A stretch of 8,775 nucleotides of DNA from Microbacteriaceae bacterium. GTDB taxonomy: Bacteria; Actinomycetota; Actinomycetes; Actinomycetales; Microbacteriaceae. Position 1 is the first letter of the stretch, and the number at the start of each line of letters is the position of its first letter. The stretch covers positions 1 to 8,775 of the forward strand of contig CANGJO010000037.1 in assembly GCA_947454285.1 (NCBI GenBank), read 5' to 3'. The position numbers and the translations under genes are program-made. Shown in pieces: positions 1 through 5,615 of this stretch. The notes below the pieces were generated by a model that did no database searches, was not told where the DNA came from, and was given only the letters and a program-made list of their open reading frames with translations.

Positions 1-422
1 GCAAAGTAAGCCTCTGGTGATTCCGAGTGGTGTTCAACGGCACCAATGCCGCCACCAAATGGAACACGAATCACAACTGGCATGCTCAAGAAACCTTCAG
101 AGCGGTTTTGAATTTTTGCAAGCTGAGTTGTGATCTGGTTGAACGCAGGAAAAATAAAACCTTCAAACTGAATTTCTGCAACTGAGCTGTAGCCGCGCAT
201 CGCCAAACCAATTGCGGTTCCTACGATTCCGGCTTCTGCAATTGGCGAGTTGAAAATTCTGGTTGGACCAAATTCATCCAAGATTCCCTCGGTCACGCGG
301 AACACGCCACCAAGTTGTGCAACGTCTTGACCAAAAACCAAAACCTTGTCGTTGTCGGCCATCGCTCGGCGAAGGCCAGCGTTAATCGCTTTAGCGATTG
401 ACATCTCAACAGTGTTGCTCAT
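1..422 (-). CDS. pdhB: 2-oxoacid dehydrogenase E1 component, beta subunit (C-terminus outside window)
   Basis: This is the beta subunit of a heterotetrameric thiamine-diphosphate (ThDP) E1 that decarboxylates pyruvate or branched-chain 2-oxoacids and passes the acyl group to lipoyl-E2 in the cytoplasm. The ATG at 422-420 opens a frame that runs off the window edge; 140 residues are visible of a family usually about 320-340 long. It begins MSNTVEMSIAKAINAGLRRA and continues with the family's FGQDV (30-34), GVFRVTEG (39-46) and PIAEAGIVG (60-68), where Glu63 should be the conserved glutamate contacting the ThDP aminopyrimidine. EIQFEGFIFPAFNQI (83-97) is also typical. Its start overlaps the E1-alpha stop by one base (TAATG) and has a good Shine-Dalgarno, so the two subunits are probably translationally coupled. 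An E2 gene is expected beyond the window start. Pyruvate versus branched-chain specificity (pdhB versus bkdB) cannot be settled from sequence. Confidence 0.93.
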   Translation of the reverse strand, partial: MSNTVEMSIAKAINAGLRRAMADNDKVLVFGQDVAQLGGVFRVTEGILDEFGPTRIFNSPIAEAGIVGTAIGLAMRGYSSVAEIQFEGFIFPAFNQITTQLAKIQNRSEGFLSMPVVIRVPFGGGIGAVEHHSESPEAYF

Positions 423-1561
423 TACGCGGCACCCCCTTCATTAGAAGCGGTACCAAACGAAGCTTCGTAACCCTCAAGCCAAGCAAGCTGTTCTTCAATC
501 AGCGGGTGTGCCTCTGAGTAAACGTGCTTAAACATGTTTTCAATTGGTGGGTTCTGCAGTGCAAAAGTTTCGCTACGTACATAAGCAGAAAGTTCTTCAC
601 CGGCTGCTTCACACTCGTCAAAGAAGTCTTGGCCAATTCCCTGGCGACGCAAGAATTTTTCTAGGCGCGCAAGTGGATCGCGTGCCTTCCAATATTCTTC
701 TTCTTCTTTGCTGCGGTACTTGGTTGGATCATCAGAAGAAGTGTGTGCACCCATGCGATAGGTGAGTGCTTCAATCAAACTTGGTCCGGCACCTTCGCGT
801 GCATCATCCATAGACTTCTTTGTTACTGCGTAAGAAGCAAGAACGTCGTTACCGTCGATGCGAATTCCAGGAACACCAAAACCTGCACCACGCTGAAATA
901 GCGGAACAGTTGTTTGCGTTGCTACCGGCGAAGAAATTGCGTACTGATTGTTCTGAACAAAATACACAATAGGTGCGTTATTGGTTGCCGCAAATAGGAA
1001 TGACTCCGATGCTTCACCCTCGGCAGTTGCACCATCACCAATGTAGGTAATTACTGCAAGATCGTCTTCAAGATTTCCGTTGCCAACTTTGCCGTCAAAC
1101 TTAACGCCCATCGCGTAACCAACTGCGTGCAATGTTTGAGTAGCAAGCACGATTGCATAAAGGTGGAAGCGAGTCTCATCGGGGTTCCAACCACCGTGAT
1201 TAACACCTCGAAGCATTTTGAGAATGCTCATCAGGTCAATGCCGTGAGTGATTGCTACACCGTGTTCGCGGTAGCTTGGGAAGATGTGGTCGTTGTGGCC
1301 AACTGCGTAGCCCGAGCCAATCTGGGCAGCCTCTTGACCAATCGCCGGAATCCAAAGTCCCAGCTGACCCTGGCGCTGAAGCGCGGTGGCCTCGTAATCG
1401 AAGCGGCGCATGCGAGCCATGTCGCGATAGAACTTTAGGAAGTCCTCTTCTTTTAGGGCCTCGATGTATTTGCCATATTCGGCATACTGAGCCGGCACGC
1501 CGTAATCACCCTCAGGAGAGAGTAATTGCACCATCGGCACGCGCACATCGTGGGAAGTCAT
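422..1561 (-). CDS. pdhA: 2-oxoacid dehydrogenase E1 component, alpha subunit
   Basis: This is the ThDP-binding alpha subunit (379 aa, normal for the family) of an alpha2beta2 E1 of pyruvate or branched-chain 2-oxoacid dehydrogenase. The ThDP motif is clear: GDGATAEGE at 175-183 and the closing asparagines in NNQYAIS at 204-210. IPAIGQEAAQ (71-80) and SYREHG (96-101) form the N-terminal active-site part, and GAHTSSDDPTKYR (271-283) is the loop conserved in E1-alpha proteins. The ATG at 1561 gives a normal N-terminus, but no Shine-Dalgarno precedes it; a -10-like TAATCT lies seven bases upstream, so the mRNA may be leaderless. It is first in an operon with E1-beta. Many Actinobacteria make pyruvate dehydrogenase with the homodimeric AceE and use this heteromeric type for branched-chain acids (bkdA), so the family call is firm and the substrate is not. 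Confidence 0.95.
   Translation of the reverse strand: MTSHDVRVPMVQLLSPEGDYGVPAQYAEYGKYIEALKEEDFLKFYRDMARMRRFDYEATALQRQGQLGLWIPAIGQEAAQIGSGYAVGHNDHIFPSYREHGVAITHGIDLMSILKMLRGVNHGGWNPDETRFHLYAIVLATQTLHAVGYAMGVKFDGKVGNGNLEDDLAVITYIGDGATAEGEASESFLFAATNNAPIVYFVQNNQYAISSPVATQTTVPLFQRGAGFGVPGIRIDGNDVLASYAVTKKSMDDAREGAGPSLIEALTYRMGAHTSSDDPTKYRSKEEEEYWKARDPLARLEKFLRRQGIGQDFFDECEAAGEELSAYVRSETFALQNPPIENMFKHVYSEAHPLIEEQLAWLEGYEASFGTASNEGGAA
430..438 (-). promoter_or_regulatory. Shine-Dalgarno of the E1-beta gene
   Basis: On the minus strand the sequence reads AAGGGGGTG, one mismatch from AAGGAGGTG, seven bases before the ATG of the beta subunit. It lies inside the last codons of the alpha-subunit gene and fixes the overlapping TAATG start. 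Confidence 0.7.
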
Positions 1562-1568
1562 CTAAACC

Positions 1569-1597
1569 AGATTAGTTGCTTTAAATGGCACAATCTA
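1569..1597 (-). promoter_or_regulatory. Candidate leaderless promoter of the E1 operon
   Basis: On the minus strand there is TAATCT (1574-1569; fits TANNNT), seven bases before the E1-alpha ATG. A weak -35-like TAGATT (1597-1592) lies 17 bp upstream of it. The spacing would place the transcription start at or next to the start codon, as in the leaderless mRNAs common in Actinobacteria, and there is no ribosome binding site. The whole divergent gap is only 39 bp, so it must also serve the plus-strand gene at 1601. This is a motif match only. Confidence 0.35.
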
Positions 1598-1600
1598 AAT

Positions 1601-2026
1601 ATGGTTCGATTTCTAGTCAGCACTGTGATCAATGCACTTGGCCTCTGGGCAGTAACCCTGTGCATCCCGGCGATCAAGCTCACCCCTTACGGTGGCCATG
1701 AGTTGTGGCAGACTATCGGTTCGTTCTTGCTGGTTGGCGCGGTTTTTGGCTTCGTCAACGGCATCATTGCCCCGGTTATCAAGGTTTTGGCCCTGCCGCT
1801 CTACATTCTTACCTTTGGCCTAATCTCATTCCTGATCAACGGAGCCCTGCTGCTATTTGTGGCCTGGCTTTCGCAGCTTTGGGGCAATGGCGTATTCACC
1901 ATTTACGGCTTCAACCAAGAGGGTCTGACCATTCAGTCGCTGGGTTGGGCAATCCTGGGCTCAATCGTGATGAGCATCACGGCGTTCTTCGCTCGCGCGG
2001 TCTTCAAGACTCTAAGACTTATCTAA
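1601..2026 (+). CDS. Small four-helix membrane protein, YvlD / phage-holin-4 superfamily IV family
   Basis: This 141-residue protein is almost entirely hydrophobic, with four likely membrane helices at about 4-25, 36-57, 62-90 and 113-135. The stretch FVNGIIAPVIKVLALPLYIL (51-70) followed by TFGLISFLINGALLLF is the hallmark of the family named for mycobacterial phage holins (Pfam Phage_holin_4_2, YvlD-like). These are mostly ordinary chromosomal inner-membrane proteins of unknown role; 'holin' is a label here, not evidence of lysis. The ATG at 1601 was chosen because it starts directly at helix 1; the frame stays open upstream to 1526, but that part is polar, overlaps the E1-alpha start and looks spurious. 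No Shine-Dalgarno is seen, so it may be leaderless. It is divergent from E1-alpha and its stop overlaps the convergent hydrolase stop by four bases, with no visible terminator between. Confidence 0.85.
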   Translation: MVRFLVSTVINALGLWAVTLCIPAIKLTPYGGHELWQTIGSFLLVGAVFGFVNGIIAPVIKVLALPLYILTFGLISFLINGALLLFVAWLSQLWGNGVFTIYGFNQEGLTIQSLGWAILGSIVMSITAFFARAVFKTLRLI

Positions 2027-3102
2027 TCAACGCGCCGCAGCTCAAAAACCGCAGTTTCACCTACCCCTAAAACACCGATACCCCCGCCCGCCCCAAAAGG
2101 CGCCAGCACCTGCTCGCGCACCCGCTTGAGGCCGCTTTCTTGGGATTCATCAGCCAATTCGGCCGTTTTGGCATAATTCGAAATATCGTGGGCCTCCAAA
2201 ACCGCAGCAACTGGGGTAGAAATTGGTAAAACTCGCTCCACTGTGACCATGTTTTCGACCAGAGGATTGGCTTTTAGCCCCAATTTGGGCACAATGTCAT
2301 TTTTGTGCTGAATCGCTACCGTGGGCACCTTGATCTGGTCGGCCAGCTGACTTATGGGGGCTCCAAAAGTGACCAACCCCTTTACTCGCTTGTCTTTGAG
2401 CGCGATATTGGCGGCAATCAGCCCTCCCTGAGAATGCCCAACCAGCAAGATACTGGCGGTTGCCGTGGCCCCAGCTGCCTTAATGGACTCATCGAGCGCC
2501 AGCTGCACCCCGCGTTCGCTGGCCGCCAGGCCCGGACCCTTCATGGCCTGCAGGTTTGAGGTGAAATCTATGGGGTTGCCAAGGCCGATTGGGCTCCAGG
2601 TTTGGGTGCCCGGAATGTAGGCCACAAAATTAGTGCCGTATCGCTCAATCACCACCTGGCCTTCACCGGTGATTTGGGCAAGGCGCGTGCCTAGACCGGC
2701 CAGCCCGATAGGGGCCGGGCGCCAGAACCGGTCAATCTGGTGGGCCGTGACCCTGTGTTCGCGAAACATGCCAACCTCATTGGCCAGGCCAATCAGGCCG
2801 CTGGCAATTATCGGTGCTGAAATCAGGCCAAGGTCGGTGAGCTCTTTGGCAACCAGGGCCTCGCCGTCGAAGTATTCGTTGGCCGCCGAGTCCAGCGCCT
2901 GCAGCAGGTAGCGAATGCGATCTTGCACGGCCGGCAGTTCCATGGCCAAGCCAATTCTCTTGAGCGGGCTGGTTAGAAAATCAGTGAGCTCAACTTCGCC
3001 GCCAAGGATGTTGCCCACGCTCGCCAGGCCGGCTTGAATTCTTTCGATCTCGGCACGCGTTGCCACGATCGCTGGATCACCGCCATAACTTGTGATTGCC
3101 AA
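2023..3102 (-). CDS. Alpha/beta hydrolase with GHSQGG nucleophile motif, function unknown
   Basis: This 359-residue protein has a helical N-terminal part (about 1-110) and a C-terminal alpha/beta-hydrolase fold. ILLVGHSQGG (218-227) is a nucleophile elbow with Ser224. Asp269 in HKNDIVP and His305 in LEAHDISNY are the best candidates for the rest of the triad, in the usual order and spacing. No signal peptide is evident. The start is uncertain: the first possible codon is TTG at 3102-3100, directly after the stop of the WXG-like gene and in the same frame. A GTG at 3066-3064 (347 aa) has an SD-like GGCGGTGATC eight bases upstream and is a real alternative. The first ATG is only at residue 54. 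It looks richer in G+C than purB (38 of 60 versus 31 of 60 in one sampled line each, counted by eye). Lipase, esterase or secreted effector are all possible; the substrate is unknown. Confidence 0.8.
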   Translation of the reverse strand: MAITSYGGDPAIVATRAEIERIQAGLASVGNILGGEVELTDFLTSPLKRIGLAMELPAVQDRIRYLLQALDSAANEYFDGEALVAKELTDLGLISAPIIASGLIGLANEVGMFREHRVTAHQIDRFWRPAPIGLAGLGTRLAQITGEGQVVIERYGTNFVAYIPGTQTWSPIGLGNPIDFTSNLQAMKGPGLAASERGVQLALDESIKAAGATATASILLVGHSQGGLIAANIALKDKRVKGLVTFGAPISQLADQIKVPTVAIQHKNDIVPKLGLKANPLVENMVTVERVLPISTPVAAVLEAHDISNYAKTAELADESQESGLKRVREQVLAPFGAGGGIGVLGVGETAVFELRRVD

Positions 3103-3105
3103 TCA
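3093..3105. repeat. 13-bp perfect inverted repeat spanning the TGA/TTG junction
   Basis: TGATTG and CAATCA are exact reverse complements around a single central base. On the minus strand the repeat begins with the TGA stop of the WXG-like gene, contains the adjoining TTG and runs four codons deep. As RNA it could form a short hairpin with a tight loop, probably weak. It may be chance, but it coincides exactly with the gene junction. Confidence 0.6.
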
Positions 3106-3291
3106 ATGTGCCCACGACGACAATCTGGCCTGAAGGTTTTGCAGTTGGTGGGCGAGTGCCTCGATTGAATTTGCGCAGGCGCTTGCCGCCATTCCATTCC
3201 ACAAAGTTGGGTTAGGCAAACAAAAGCGCAGCGACACGATTGCTTGATTAATTGCGTGATCGATTGAATCCATGAACCGATAGTCAGACAT
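3103..3291 (-). CDS. Short WXG-like helical protein upstream of the hydrolase
   Basis: This 62-residue frame starts at the ATG 3291-3289 and ends at TGA 3105-3103. It shows a helix (about 7-24), a turn with LWNGMAASA (30-38), then a second helix (40-60). A Trp-X-Gly turn followed by small residues between two helices is the pattern of WXG100/ESX-type proteins. At 62 residues it is shorter than the usual ~100 and lacks a visible C-terminal YxxxD/E secretion signal, so this is resemblance, not a family assignment. The hydrolase continues in the same frame immediately after the stop, so this may instead be the N-terminal part of one protein broken by a nonsense codon. No Shine-Dalgarno is seen upstream; the gap to purB (start 3352, opposite strand) is 60 bp. 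Confidence 0.6.
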   Translation of the reverse strand: MSDYRFMDSIDHAINQAIVSLRFCLPNPTLWNGMAASACANSIEALAHQLQNLQARLSSWAH

Positions 3292-3351
3292 CTACACGTG
3301 TTTATGAACGCAGCGCGGGAATCTGTGGAAAAGTTCGGGCAATATAGATGG

Positions 3352-4743
3352 GTGAGCAAACTATCAATCCAGCCAATTTCCCCGCTAGACGGTCGCTATC
3401 GCGCCGCCGTTTCAGATTTGGGATTCCACCTTTCAGAAGCTGGGCTAAACCGCGCACGCATCGCAGTTGAAATTGAATGGCTGATTCAGTTGGCCAACCG
3501 AAACTTGCTAGAGACCAACTCGCCAATCAGCGAAGACAAGCAAGCAGAACTTCGCAATATCATTCGCAACTTCAGCGACGAAGATGTTGCCACTCTTGCC
3601 GCAACAGAGGCAACCACCAAGCACGACGTAAAGGCCGTTGAATATTTCATTCGCGGCAAGTTGGATCAGCTTGGTCTTTCAAACTTGGCAGAACTAACTC
3701 ACTTTGCATGTACTTCTGAAGACATCAACAACTTGTCTTACGCAATCACCGTGCGCGATGCGATCAACGAAGTTTGGTTGCCAAAGGTGCAGATCTTGAT
3801 TGGAAAGTTGCGCGAACTTTCTGCAAAGTACGCTGGCGATGCAATGTTGTCACACACTCACGGTCAGCCGGCAACTCCGTCGACAATGGGTAAAGAGCTT
3901 GCAGTTTTCATTCACCGTCTTGAGCGTCAGATTCGCCGCATCCAGAACGCGGACTACCTTGGCAAGTTCAGCGGCGCAACCGGAACTTTCAGCGCGCACG
4001 TTGTGGCCGCACCAAACGTTGACTGGTTGAAGGAATCGGAAGATTTCGTTCGTCACCTTGGCCTTACCTGGAACCCGTTGACCACTCAGATTGAATCGCA
4101 CGACTGGCAGGCAGAGCTTTACTCTGCGGTAGCACTCTTCAACCGCATCCTGCACAATCTATGCACCGATATTTGGTCATACATTTCTATGGGTTACTTC
4201 AAGCAGATTCCTGTTGCTGGTGCCACCGGTTCATCAACCATGCCGCACAAGATCAACCCAATCCGTTTTGAAAATGCAGAATCAAACTTGGAACTTTCAA
4301 ACGCAATTCTTGATTCGCTTGCAGCAACATTGGTCACCTCTCGTTTGCAGCGTGACCTCACCGATTCATCTTCACAGCGCAACATTGGTCTAGGTCTTGG
4401 ACACTCGGTTCTTGCAATAGACAACGTGACCCGCGGCCTACACGAAATCGATTTGTCAAAGGTTGCACTTGATGCAGACCTAAGTGACAACTGGGAGATC
4501 CTGGGCGAGGCAATCCAAACCGTGATTCGCGCCGAGGTTGCTGCCGGTCGTTCAAACATCTCAGACCCATACGCGCTGCTAAAGGAACTAACCCGCGGCA
4601 AGCGTTTGAGTGGCGAAGACATGATCACTTTCGTGAACGGTCTAGAGATTGGCCAAGAGGCAAAGGATCGTTTGCTGCAGCTAAAGCCACACGCTTATAC
4701 CGGCCTTGCCGAGCAACTGGCCAAGCGCATCCAGAAACAGTAG
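3352..4743 (+). CDS. purB: Adenylosuccinate lyase
   Basis: PurB cleaves SAICAR to AICAR and adenylosuccinate to AMP, releasing fumarate, in cytosolic purine synthesis. The 463-residue product from the GTG at 3352 opens MSKLSIQPISPLDGRYRAAV, the normal start of the E. coli-type PurB subgroup. Visible signatures are TSEDINN (121-127), SHTHGQPATP (167-176) with His170 as the probable general acid, and the fumarate-lyase signature GSSTMPHKINP (293-303) with the catalytic serine in Ser294/Ser295. QRDLTDSSSQRNIG (333-346) is also typical. Length matches the family. The frame is open upstream to ATGs at 3298 and 3304, adding 16-18 residues unlike the family, so GTG is preferred. No Shine-Dalgarno precedes it; an A/T-rich CAATATAG lies just upstream and could be a -10 for a leaderless mRNA, but this is weak. 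It is monocistronic and ends at a strong terminator. Confidence 0.96.
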   Translation: MSKLSIQPISPLDGRYRAAVSDLGFHLSEAGLNRARIAVEIEWLIQLANRNLLETNSPISEDKQAELRNIIRNFSDEDVATLAATEATTKHDVKAVEYFIRGKLDQLGLSNLAELTHFACTSEDINNLSYAITVRDAINEVWLPKVQILIGKLRELSAKYAGDAMLSHTHGQPATPSTMGKELAVFIHRLERQIRRIQNADYLGKFSGATGTFSAHVVAAPNVDWLKESEDFVRHLGLTWNPLTTQIESHDWQAELYSAVALFNRILHNLCTDIWSYISMGYFKQIPVAGATGSSTMPHKINPIRFENAESNLELSNAILDSLAATLVTSRLQRDLTDSSSQRNIGLGLGHSVLAIDNVTRGLHEIDLSKVALDADLSDNWEILGEAIQTVIRAEVAAGRSNISDPYALLKELTRGKRLSGEDMITFVNGLEIGQEAKDRLLQLKPHAYTGLAEQLAKRIQKQ

Positions 4744-4753
4744 AGCTTAAAAG

Positions 4754-4784
4754 AAAAAGCCCCGGCCGTTGGCTGGGGCTTTTT
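4754..4784. terminator. Bidirectional Rho-independent terminator after purB
   Basis: A 14-bp stem, AAAAAGCCCCGGCC against GGCTGGGGCTTTTT with one G-T pair, closes a three-base loop. The plus strand ends in a T run directly after the GC-rich stem, and the minus strand reads TTTTTCTTTT after it. It begins 10 bp after the purB stop and lies 24 bp beyond the stop of the convergent gene at 4809, so it can end transcription from both sides. Confidence 0.93.
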
Positions 4785-4808
4785 GCTTAAGTCTTGTGTT
4801 CGCAGGGA

Positions 4809-5063
4809 CTACTTAAGGCGCGGCTTGTTTGGGTCTGCGTCATCTTCTTTGACGCTTAGTGCCAAGGTGGCGATGCTAACCAGCGAAACGATGAATGTGA
4901 TGCCAAACCAAATCGCTGTGCGCTCAAATGCGCCCTCGGCCTGCGCGGTTCCGCCGGTTCCAAAGAACACCAACACCGATACAAATGCGGACGCCACGAA
5001 TGACAGGGTCAGGTAGCTGCGAATGCTGCGTGCTTCAAATTTTTTCTTTGGAGTGTTTGCCAT
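4809..5063 (-). CDS. Small two-helix membrane protein, unknown function
   Basis: I do not recognise this 84-residue protein. It has a basic N-terminus (KKK at 6-8), two likely membrane helices at about 17-36 and 49-70, and a short hydrophilic tail rich in Asp and Lys. By the positive-inside rule both ends should be cytoplasmic, with the loop GTGGTAQAEGAFER outside. The ATG at 5063 lies nine bases after the stop of the 180-residue membrane protein, with only a weak AGG upstream, so it is probably co-transcribed and coupled. It is the last gene of the dnaB transcription unit and is followed by the bidirectional terminator. Good start, operon position and coding-like composition support it as a real gene. 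Confidence 0.75.
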   Translation of the reverse strand: MANTPKKKFEARSIRSYLTLSFVASAFVSVLVFFGTGGTAQAEGAFERTAIWFGITFIVSLVSIATLALSVKEDDADPNKPRLK

Positions 5064-5072
5064 GAGTACAGC

Positions 5073-5615
5073 CTAAGCCTTTGCCTGCGGCGAAGCCGCC
5101 GCGATACCAAGGTGCACAGCGGTAAAGATTAGCGATGCATCAAGCAGACCAACGTGCCAAACGGTGTCCATTGGAATAAAGATGATTGCGAGCGCGGGAA
5201 ATAAGAACAGCACCGCGGTGGTCATGTTGTCTTTGTAAATCTTCGGAAACTTTTGGTGAGCAATCGCAACGGCAAGAACTGCAATACCGCCGGGAATCAA
5301 CCAACCGTTGATGATGATCAAGCCAGAGAAATTACCAGCGCTGAGGCCATTCGAGTGGTCGATTAGATGTTCGGTGCACATAAAGATGTAGGCCGCAAAG
5401 AAAAGCAAAATGATCCCGTTAGAAATGTAGGCGCGCTTTTTCTTCTGAATAAGTGCAGTCACAATGTGTGACACCGCCCAAATCGAAGAAACTACCAGCA
5501 GTGCCCAAGTTGCAATTAAGTAAGGACCAATTTCATCACGCTGCGGTTGCAAAAAGGTGATGATGATTGCGCCGCAAAGTGCAGCAAAAGATTGAATCGC
5601 TTGAACGATGCGCAT
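5073..5615 (-). CDS. Multi-pass membrane protein, unknown function, overlapping dnaB
   Basis: I do not recognise this 180-residue protein. It has five or six likely membrane segments, at about 4-22, 32-56, 64-80, 96-119, 132-150 and 155-174. The polar links include a basic QKKKR loop (57-61) and a KFPKIYKDN loop (122-130), both probably cytoplasmic. There is no signal peptide separate from the first helix. Acidic and histidine residues lie near membrane borders (TEHLIDHSNG 81-90, MDTVWH 149-154), but no named motif is apparent. Its ATG overlaps the dnaB stop by one base (TAATG) with GAAGG just upstream, so translation is probably coupled to dnaB. Nothing links it functionally to replication except this position; it may simply share the promoter. 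Confidence 0.8.
   Translation of the reverse strand: MRIVQAIQSFAALCGAIIITFLQPQRDEIGPYLIATWALLVVSSIWAVSHIVTALIQKKKRAYISNGIILLFFAAYIFMCTEHLIDHSNGLSAGNFSGLIIINGWLIPGGIAVLAVAIAHQKFPKIYKDNMTTAVLFLFPALAIIFIPMDTVWHVGLLDASLIFTAVHLGIAAASPQAKA

Noticed and set aside
1526..1600. N-terminal extension of the YvlD-like protein to an ATG at 1526
   Set aside because: It is polar and His-rich, overlaps the E1-alpha coding start on the other strand, and the family begins directly with a membrane helix at 1601.
1601..2026. Evidence of a prophage from the 'holin' family name
   Set aside because: The family is mainly chromosomal membrane proteins, and no endolysin, capsid, integrase or att site is nearby.
3103..3105. 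TGA read as selenocysteine
   Set aside because: No strong SECIS-like hairpin was seen directly downstream (only a tiny inverted repeat), the site is not in a redox motif, and alpha/beta hydrolases have no selenocysteine here.
3298..3351. N-terminal extension of PurB from ATGs at 3298 or 3304
   Set aside because: The added 16-18 residues are unlike PurB N-termini, while GTG 3352 gives the normal family start; neither ATG has a Shine-Dalgarno.
3341..3367. Promoter TTGATA-15-TATATT on the minus strand for the WXG-like gene
   Set aside because: The 15-bp spacer is too short and the elements overlap the purB start; too weak to list as a feature.
4194..4628. Long open frame on the minus strand inside purB
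   Set aside because: It is antisense to highly conserved PurB residues, rich in Ser/Arg as expected of a shadow frame, with no start signal.
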